From M2408 sp044348665 (GTDB lineage: Bacteria; Bacteroidota; Bacteroidia; Flavobacteriales_D; Crocinitomicaceae): a DNA stretch of 20,467 nt. The DNA is taken from contig JBIKSI010000055.1 in NCBI GenBank assembly GCA_044348665.1, positions 1 through 20,467 of the forward strand, written 5' to 3'. The notes beneath the pieces are model-generated. The model saw only the letters and a list, made by a program, of their open reading frames with translations. It made no database searches and was not told where the DNA came from. A program made the position numbers and the translations under genes. This document shows, in pieces, positions 15,407 to 20,467 of this stretch; the stretch's first letter is position 1; every line of letters begins with the position of its first letter.

Positions 15407-18217
15407 ATGAAAAAAATTTACTTAATTATTGGCTTAGTATTTAGCCTACAAGGCTTTGCTTCAGCGCAATACGCTTGTGGCGATGCTTTCCTTGATTCAG
15501 GAGGCGCAGCTGGAGATTATGCTGTGAATGAAACAAATACTATTGTTTTTTGCCCTGCTAATGTTGGAGATGTTGCACAACTTGTTTTCAGTGCATTTGA
15601 ACTTGAGGAACCAGGTTTTAGTGTATATGATTACCTTTCATTCTATGATGGCGCCGATGTAAATGCTCCTTTAATTGGTTCATATACTGGAACAAATAGC
15701 CCAGGTACAATTACAGCGGAAAATCCTGGTGGTTGCTTAACAGTTGTTTTTGTAAGCGACGATATTATTCCAGCTGCAGGTTGGGAAGCAGTTTTTAATT
15801 GTGTTCCAGCACCAACATGTTTGAGACCAACACTTTTGTCTGCTAATTCAACTACTAATGTTTCAACAATTTTATCTTGGACTTCAAATTCAGGTGAAAC
15901 TTCATGGAAAATTGAATATGGTCCAGCAGGATTTGCACAAGGAGCAGGAATGACTGTCGTGGCAAATTCCAACCCTTTTACATTAAACGGCTTAACTGGA
16001 TTAAGTTCTTATGACGTTTATATCAAAGCGATGTGTTCTGCAACTGATTCTAGTTCAGTTAGTGGTCCAATTAATTTTAATACAACTGCCACACCTTTAT
16101 TTTGTGGAGATGTTTTCGTAGATTCTGGTAATGATGCAGGTGACTACTCAGACGACGAAAATTACACACAAACAATCTGCCCTACAGATGCTGCAACACA
16201 AACTGTACAATTGGTTTTTACAGCTTTTGATACAGAAGAGTGCTGTGACGAATTAATCATCTTTGATGGCAATGATATTAATGGGACAGAAATTGGTACG
16301 TATAGAGGAACAACAAGTCCAGGTACAATAGTTGCAGAAAACCCAACAGGATGTTTGACTGTAAGTTTTTCAAGTGATGGTTCTGTAGTTGGAGCTGGTT
16401 GGCTAGCTTCTATTAACTGTGTTGCTCCGGTTACTTGTTTCAGACCAACTGCATTAAATACAGATGCTGTTACTGATCAAACTGCGACAATATCTTGGAC
16501 AAGCAATGGAACTGAAACTGAATGGATTGTTGAGTATGGTCAAGTTGGTTTTACACTAGGAACAGGAACTCAAGTTACTGCAACAACAAATCCTTACACG
16601 ATTACTGGATTAACGCAATTGACTGATTATGAGGTATATATTCAAGCAAGTTGTGGTGCAGAAACGAGTACAATTGAAGGTCCAACTGCATTCTCAACTG
16701 TGGTAGCACCTTTACCTCCATTTATTTGTGGAAATATGTTTACAGATGCAAATGGAACTGTTGGAGGATATGATAATAATGTTTCTGATACTGTTACAAT
16801 TTGTCCAACTGATGCAGCTACACAAACAGTTCAATTAATTTTCTCGTCTTTTGATACAGAGGAAGGATATGATGAGTTAACAATCTTTGATGGTACAGAT
16901 ATTAATGCACCAGAAATTGGAGTATATTCAGGAACTATTAACCCAGGTACCATTATTGCAGAAAATGCAACAGGATGTTTAACAATTTTATTCGAAACCG
17001 ATGGCAGCGTTTTAGGAGATGGCTGGGAGGCATCTATTAATTGTGTTGATCCAGTAACTTGTTTGCGCCCAACTGACATTGTTGAAAATACTGTTACTGA
17101 CCTTACTGCAACTCTTTCTTGGACTGCAAATGGAACCGAAACTGAATGGTCAATTGAGTATGGTCCAACAGGATTTGCTTTAGGAACTGGTACAACTGCA
17201 ACAACTACAACAAATCCTCACACAATTTCTGGATTAACAGAATTAACTGATTATGATTTTTATGTGTCTGCGTCTTGTGGTGGTGGTGATATGAGTTCTG
17301 TAACTGGTCCTTTTACTTTTACAACAACACAAACTCCTTTAGCTCCATTTATTTGTGGTAACTTATTCACTGATGCTGGTGGTGCAAATGGAAATTATTC
17401 AAATAATGTTAATGACACTATTGTTATTTGTCCTAGTGCAGCTAACCAAACTGTTTCATTAGTATTTACTGAATTTGGAACTGAAAACTGCTGTGATTCA
17501 CTTGCTATCTACAATGGTTCTCTTGATTTCACAACCTTGTTAGGTTCTTATAGAGGAACTGCTACTCCAGGTACTGTAACTTCTACTTCAACAGATGGTT
17601 GTTTAACTGCAGTATTCTTAAGTGATGGATCAGTTACTGGTCTTGGTTGGAATGCTTCAATTGAATGTTTATCAACTGTAGTTTGTGATGCACCTACAAA
17701 TTTAGGTTTCAATGCAACTACAAATACAACTGCAACCTTAACTTGGACAAATGGCGGAACTGAAACTGCTTGGTCAATTGAATATGGTCCAGTTGGATTT
17801 ACTCCTGGAAATGGAACAGTTGTTTCTGCAACTACAAACCCATTCACTTTAACAGGATTAACTGCTGGTACAAATTATGAGTACTATGTAAATGCATTAT
17901 GTACTGCAATTGATTTCAGTTTATATGCTGGACCTGCTGTATTTTCAACAAGTACAATCTCTGTTGATGAGTTAAATGCAAATTCATTGTCAATTCAACC
18001 AAATCCAACAAAAGGAAAAGTTGTTATCAAAAACTTAACAAATGTTTCTGTTGCTGGTGAATTATTTGACGCTCAAGGAAGATCATTAAACATTGATTCA
18101 ACTATTAATGCAAACAGTGAAATTTCTTTAGATATTAATAATTTCGAAAATGGAGTTTATTTCTTTAAAACTACAAGTGAGTTAGGAAACAAAACATTTT
18201 CAATTATTAAAAACTAA
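15407..18217 (+). CDS. Secreted modular CUB/FN3 protein with T9SS sorting domain
   Basis: A 936-residue exported protein. A signal peptide MKKIYLIIGLVFSLQGFASAQ is followed by four copies of a module of about 208 residues, each a CUB domain and a fibronectin type III domain. CUB domains lie at about 24-132, 233-338, 441-546 and 650-754. FN3 domains lie at 136-226, 343-431, 551-640 and 759-848. CUB signatures include CGDVFVDSGNDAGDY, YDGADVNAP, SPGTI and GCLTVSFSSDGS; FN3 signatures include ATLSWTANGTETEWSIEYG. The last 80 residues (from SIQPNPTKGKVVIKNL to FSIIKN) are a type A T9SS C-terminal sorting domain, so the protein should cross the outer membrane and be attached or released. Such proteins serve in adhesion or binding; there is no visible catalytic domain. 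It is a single-gene unit ending in a strong terminator. Confidence 0.92.
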   Translation: MKKIYLIIGLVFSLQGFASAQYACGDAFLDSGGAAGDYAVNETNTIVFCPANVGDVAQLVFSAFELEEPGFSVYDYLSFYDGADVNAPLIGSYTGTNSPGTITAENPGGCLTVVFVSDDIIPAAGWEAVFNCVPAPTCLRPTLLSANSTTNVSTILSWTSNSGETSWKIEYGPAGFAQGAGMTVVANSNPFTLNGLTGLSSYDVYIKAMCSATDSSSVSGPINFNTTATPLFCGDVFVDSGNDAGDYSDDENYTQTICPTDAATQTVQLVFTAFDTEECCDELIIFDGNDINGTEIGTYRGTTSPGTIVAENPTGCLTVSFSSDGSVVGAGWLASINCVAPVTCFRPTALNTDAVTDQTATISWTSNGTETEWIVEYGQVGFTLGTGTQVTATTNPYTITGLTQLTDYEVYIQASCGAETSTIEGPTAFSTVVAPLPPFICGNMFTDANGTVGGYDNNVSDTVTICPTDAATQTVQLIFSSFDTEEGYDELTIFDGTDINAPEIGVYSGTINPGTIIAENATGCLTILFETDGSVLGDGWEASINCVDPVTCLRPTDIVENTVTDLTATLSWTANGTETEWSIEYGPTGFALGTGTTATTTTNPHTISGLTELTDYDFYVSASCGGGDMSSVTGPFTFTTTQTPLAPFICGNLFTDAGGANGNYSNNVNDTIVICPSAANQTVSLVFTEFGTENCCDSLAIYNGSLDFTTLLGSYRGTATPGTVTSTSTDGCLTAVFLSDGSVTGLGWNASIECLSTVVCDAPTNLGFNATTNTTATLTWTNGGTETAWSIEYGPVGFTPGNGTVVSATTNPFTLTGLTAGTNYEYYVNALCTAIDFSLYAGPAVFSTSTISVDELNANSLSIQPNPTKGKVVIKNLTNVSVAGELFDAQGRSLNIDSTINANSEISLDINNFENGVYFFKTTSELGNKTFSIIKN
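15476..17950 (+). repeat. Four tandem coding repeats of about 624 bases (CUB+FN3)
   Basis: Module 1 spans about 15476-16084, module 2 16103-16699, module 3 16727-17326 and module 4 17354-17950. The repeat is clearest at protein level; modules 2 and 3 share long runs (ICPTDAATQTVQL in both), while modules 1 and 4 are more diverged. CUB 2 and CUB 4 carry an extra double cysteine (EECCDEL, ENCCDSL) at the place where CUB 1 and CUB 3 have FSVYDY and EGYDEL. The alternation suggests that a two-module unit was duplicated or that neighbouring domains have different disulfides. Confidence 0.85.
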
Positions 18218-18237
18218 TTAGTTTAATTTTTTTGAAG

Positions 18238-18271
18238 AAAAGAGGAATCATTTTGGTTCCTCTTTTTTTTT
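18238..18271 (+). terminator. Rho-independent terminator after the CUB/FN3 gene
   Basis: A 10-base-pair stem (18238-18247 with 18257-18266, core AGAGGAA/TTCCTCT) with a 9-base loop and a following T run on the plus strand. It begins 21 bases after the stop codon of the CUB/FN3 gene. Confidence 0.85.
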
Positions 18272-18321
18272 AGATATAGTTTTTAATGGTGTTACAAAAT
18301 AACAAAATCGAAAAAAATACG

Positions 18322-18329
18322 TAGATTTG
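18322..18329 (+). promoter_or_regulatory. Candidate -7 box before the Rid gene
   Basis: TAGATTTG fits TAnnTTTG, lies after the terminator and 16 bases before the ATG at 18345. The leader would be only about 9 bases. A -33 TTG was not found at the usual distance. Confidence 0.4.
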
Positions 18330-18344
18330 TAAAAAAATTCAATA

Positions 18345-18779
18345 ATGGAAGAAAATTCAAGAATTTCAACTCAAAAAGCCCCAAAACCTGTTGGTTTATA
18401 TCCACATGCACGAAAAGTTGGAAATTTACTTTTTCTATCAGGAGTAGGACCAAGAACTGCAGGTTCTGATGATACTGATTCTGGTGTTCCAGGTTTAAAG
18501 TTGGACAAAAATGGAAATTTCATCGAATTTGATTTTGAAGCTCAATGTAGATCTGTTTTTGATAATGTTAGGATTATATTAGAAGAATCAGGATCAAATT
18601 GGAATAATTTGGTTGATGTTACAGTTTTCTTGGTGAACATGAAAAGAGATTTTCACACTTACAACAGACTTTACGCTGAGTATTTCAAAGACAATCAACC
18701 TTGTAGAACAACTTGTGAAATTAATTCTTTACCTACTCCTATTGCTATCGAATTAAAATGTATTGCAACAATTGATTAA
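18345..18779 (+). CDS. Rid family protein, 2-aminomuconate deaminase type
   Basis: A 144-residue Rid (YjgF/YER057c/UK114) protein. The opening KAPKPVGLYPHARKVGNLLFLSG and the closing CRTTCEINSLPTPIAIELKCIA are family signatures. Arg121 corresponds to the carboxylate-binding arginine of RidA. The RidA glutamate near the end (IEIEAIA) is Lys138 here (IELKCIA), which I recall as a feature of the AmnD/2-aminomuconate deaminase branch. I therefore infer hydrolysis of 2-aminomuconate to 2-oxo-3-hexenedioate and ammonia. This is the step after the aldehyde dehydrogenase at 5612-7054. The gene begins after a candidate promoter and is followed after 11 bases by a small membrane protein gene. A general imine-deaminase role remains possible. 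Confidence 0.85.
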   Translation: MEENSRISTQKAPKPVGLYPHARKVGNLLFLSGVGPRTAGSDDTDSGVPGLKLDKNGNFIEFDFEAQCRSVFDNVRIILEESGSNWNNLVDVTVFLVNMKRDFHTYNRLYAEYFKDNQPCRTTCEINSLPTPIAIELKCIATID

Positions 18780-18790
18780 TTATATATAAA

Positions 18791-19372
18791 ATGACTGGAT
18801 TTATTATTCGTTGTGCGGTTGCTGCACTTGTATTATTTGTAAATGTTTATGCTTTTTACTCCGGACATTGGGGTTGGGGAATTGTGATGATTTTTGTAAC
18901 TGCACTTGTTGGCTTAAGTTTTTTCAGAAATGAAAATATGATTTTAGCTCTAAATCAAATGCGTCTTGGAAATCATGAAAAAGCACATAAGTTTTTGAAA
19001 AAAATCTCTCGCCCAGATTTAATGCCTAAAAAACAACATGCATACATCTTATACTTAAAAGCCATGTTGGGCACACAAGAACTAGGTTTTGCAAAAAGCG
19101 AACAAATGCTTAGAAAAGCAATGTCACTTGGATTAAGAACAGCCCAAGATCAAGCTGTGGCAAAATTACATTTGGCTGGTATTTGTGCTCAAACAGGTAG
19201 AAAAAATGAGGCAACTACCTTATTAGCTGAAGCGAAAAAATTGGACAAGAATGGTTTGATGAAAGATCAAATTTCCATGATGCAAAAACAAATGACTATG
19301 GCTGTTTCCAAAAACCAAATGAGAATGGCACAAATGCACAAAGGAAGAGTGAAAACTCCGAAAATGAGATAG
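18791..19372 (+). CDS. Small membrane protein with TPR-like repeats
   Basis: A 193-residue protein of no family I can name with confidence. Two hydrophobic segments near the N-terminus (about 5-22 and 27-44, with the turn YSGHWGWG) anchor it in the inner membrane. The rest is helical and TPR-like: ALNQMRLGNHEKAHKFLKKI, LYLKAMLGTQELGFAKSEQM and KLHLAGICAQTGRKNEATTL look like successive repeats. The C-terminal tail is rich in Met, Gln and Lys (MMQKQMTMAVSKNQMRMAQM) and basic, suggesting contact with RNA, lipid or an acidic partner. It starts 11 bases after the Rid gene and is probably co-transcribed, though no functional link is evident. Confidence 0.8.
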   Translation: MTGFIIRCAVAALVLFVNVYAFYSGHWGWGIVMIFVTALVGLSFFRNENMILALNQMRLGNHEKAHKFLKKISRPDLMPKKQHAYILYLKAMLGTQELGFAKSEQMLRKAMSLGLRTAQDQAVAKLHLAGICAQTGRKNEATTLLAEAKKLDKNGLMKDQISMMQKQMTMAVSKNQMRMAQMHKGRVKTPKMR

Positions 19373-19706
19373 ATAAGGGGACATTAGACTTAAGATAAAA
19401 GACAAAAGACTAGAGACCCATACAGAAAACAAAATCTGCGTGTATCTGCGTATTTTCCTTCTTCTATCTGCGGGAAAGCTATTGAGATTTTAGGATATTA
19501 GGACTTTAAGACATTAGACAAAAGACTAGAGATCCTTACAGAAAACAAAATTTGTGTTATTTGCGTATTTTTCTTCTTCTATCTGCCGGGAAACTATTAA
19601 GATTTAAGTATTCAAATAAACAAAAATCGTAAAAAGTTAGAAAGTAGAATTTAAACCATTGAAGTAAAATTATTATTATTTAAGGTAAAAGAATAATCCC
19701 CTCAAA
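19373..19706. other. Intergenic stretch with repeats and the next gene's leader
   Basis: A stretch of 334 bases without a gene between the TPR-like gene and the methyltransferase gene. Its first two thirds are the direct repeats described separately. The rest (19606-19706) is very AT-rich and ends in the ATG at 19707. No TAnnTTTG box, strong hairpin or RNA gene was recognised here. Confidence 0.6.
19401..19605. repeat. Pair of diverged ~90-base direct repeats
   Basis: Copy 1 is 19401-19490 and copy 2 is 19517-19605, in the same orientation. Both run from GACAAAAGACTAGAG through ACAGAAAACAAAAT and TTCTTCTATCTGC to AGATTT, with one single-base gap and about 85% identity by eye. A short extra match, ACATTAGAC, precedes each copy (19381 and 19511). 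Inside copy 1 ATCTGCGTGTATCTGCG is itself a small tandem repeat. Neither copy holds a sensible open frame. Similar short intergenic repeats are common in flavobacterial genomes, to my knowledge. Confidence 0.7.
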
Positions 19707-20467
19707 ATGTCAACAAAATTTCAAAAAGTATTTGCTCCCTTTCCTTCAAATTATGAATTAATTGACGCAGGTGGTGGGAAAAAATTAGAACGTTTTGGCG
19801 ACATAATCCTTATTAGACCAGAAGTACAAGCTTATTTCAAATCTGAAAATACCTTTTTAGAATGGAATAAAATTGCTCATGCGGAATACGTTGAAAAAGA
19901 CACTAAAAAAGGAACTTGGCACTTCTTACAAAATAATGTTCCTGAAAAATGGCAAATTAACTTAGGGGAATTACTTATAAACTTAGAGTTTTCTCAATTC
20001 AAACACATAGGTATATTTCCAGAGCAAGCCCTAAATTGGAACTTAATTTCAGAAAAAATACATGCTGACGATTCCTTCTTGAATTTGTTTGCATATACAG
20101 GTGTTGCTTCTCTTTACGCAAGAAATAAAGGTGCTCAAGTTACTCATGTTGATTCTGTTAAACAACTTATCTCACATTCCAAATTAAACATGGAATCATC
20201 GAATTTAAGTGACATTAAATGGGTACACGAAGATGCACTTAAGTTTGCCCAGAAAGAGGTTCGAAGAGAGAAAAAATACAAAGGAATCATTATGGATCCA
20301 CCAGCATTTGGTTTAGGCACTAAAGGTGAAAAATGGATTTTGGACCAAAAACTTCCCGAATTGCTTCAAGCTGCAGCAGAATTGCTTGATAATAAAGGTT
20401 TTTTGATTGTTAATACTTATTCACCAAAAGTAAGTGCTGAAAATTTGTATGATCTTGCAAATTCAAT
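19707..20467 (+). CDS. Class I SAM methyltransferase, RlmI-like, 3' end missing
   Basis: The first 253 codons of a gene cut by the window edge. The frame starts at the ATG at 19707 (MSTKFQKVFAPFPSNYELID). After an N-terminal part of about 115 residues comes the S-adenosylmethionine loop NLFAYTGVASLYA, then the acidic VTHVDSVKQ, HEDALKFA and the DPPAFG motif IIMDPPAFGLG. These match the Methyltrans_SAM/RlmI group of rRNA methyltransferases; DPPAFG is usual for the m5C-forming branch and its relatives. The N-terminus has no clear PUA domain, unlike E. coli RlmI. The target is probably rRNA but is not proven. Confidence 0.85.
   Translation, partial: MSTKFQKVFAPFPSNYELIDAGGGKKLERFGDIILIRPEVQAYFKSENTFLEWNKIAHAEYVEKDTKKGTWHFLQNNVPEKWQINLGELLINLEFSQFKHIGIFPEQALNWNLISEKIHADDSFLNLFAYTGVASLYARNKGAQVTHVDSVKQLISHSKLNMESSNLSDIKWVHEDALKFAQKEVRREKKYKGIIMDPPAFGLGTKGEKWILDQKLPELLQAAAELLDNKGFLIVNTYSPKVSAENLYDLANS

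Noticed and set aside
15643..17847. Antisense open frames at 15643-15972, 16831-17079 and 17548-17847, at similar positions in the CUB/FN3 modules
   Set aside because: They mirror the repeated coding sequence on the other strand. Their recurrence comes from the module repeat and not from genes.
19401..19605. Possible CRISPR array
   Set aside because: There are only two long, diverged copies with an AT-rich gap, and no short regular repeat with spacers.

Overview
The window looks like a chromosomal segment of a low-GC Bacteroidota, most likely from the Flavobacteriia or a relative. The evidence is AT-rich DNA, a C-terminal type IX secretion (T9SS) sorting domain, tandem OmpH/Skp genes, and several copies of the Bacteroidota -7 promoter box TAnnTTTG. 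No rRNA, tRNA, CRISPR array, transposase or phage gene was found.

Layout. Positions 1-45 hold the start of a minus-strand gene with a good promoter. Positions 209-4697 form a tight minus-strand operon read from right to left: an SGNH hydrolase, an SGNH-like lipoprotein, then an AlgI/DltB-type MBOAT membrane O-acyltransferase. Together they suggest acylation of an envelope or extracellular polymer. Positions 4874-7054 (minus) hold an ALDH8A1/2-aminomuconate-semialdehyde-type aldehyde dehydrogenase followed by an orphan LytTR response regulator. Positions 7232-8318 (minus) hold two OmpH/Skp periplasmic chaperone genes ending in a strong terminator. Positions 8489-10234 (minus) hold one DUF4139 (MuiA-like) gene cut in two by an in-frame TAG stop.

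Positions 10235-10555 contain no convincing gene but do contain a GC-richer hairpin that may belong to a dispersed repeat. Positions 10556-15343 (minus) hold a compact series: an SDR with an atypical active site, a YeeZ-like NAD(P)-binding epimerase, a radical SAM/SPASM protein, and a secreted DUF5060-type glycoside hydrolase-like protein. Positions 15407-18217 (plus) encode a 936-residue secreted protein with four CUB+FN3 modules and a T9SS sorting domain, closed by a clear terminator. Positions 18345-19372 (plus) hold a Rid-family protein close to 2-aminomuconate deaminase and a small membrane TPR-like protein. Positions 19373-19706 contain a diverged pair of roughly 90-bp direct repeats. 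Positions 19707-20467 are the start of an RlmI-like SAM methyltransferase cut by the window end.

The aldehyde dehydrogenase and the Rid protein could catalyse consecutive steps of tryptophan/kynurenine breakdown (2-aminomuconate semialdehyde to 2-aminomuconate to 2-oxo-3-hexenedioate), although they lie about 11 kb apart. I found no clearly unprecedented system. The features most worth following up are the amber-interrupted DUF4139 gene, the two-SGNH/MBOAT acylation operon with an MBOAT insertion, the radical SAM-glycosidase pair, and the modular CUB/FN3 protein.
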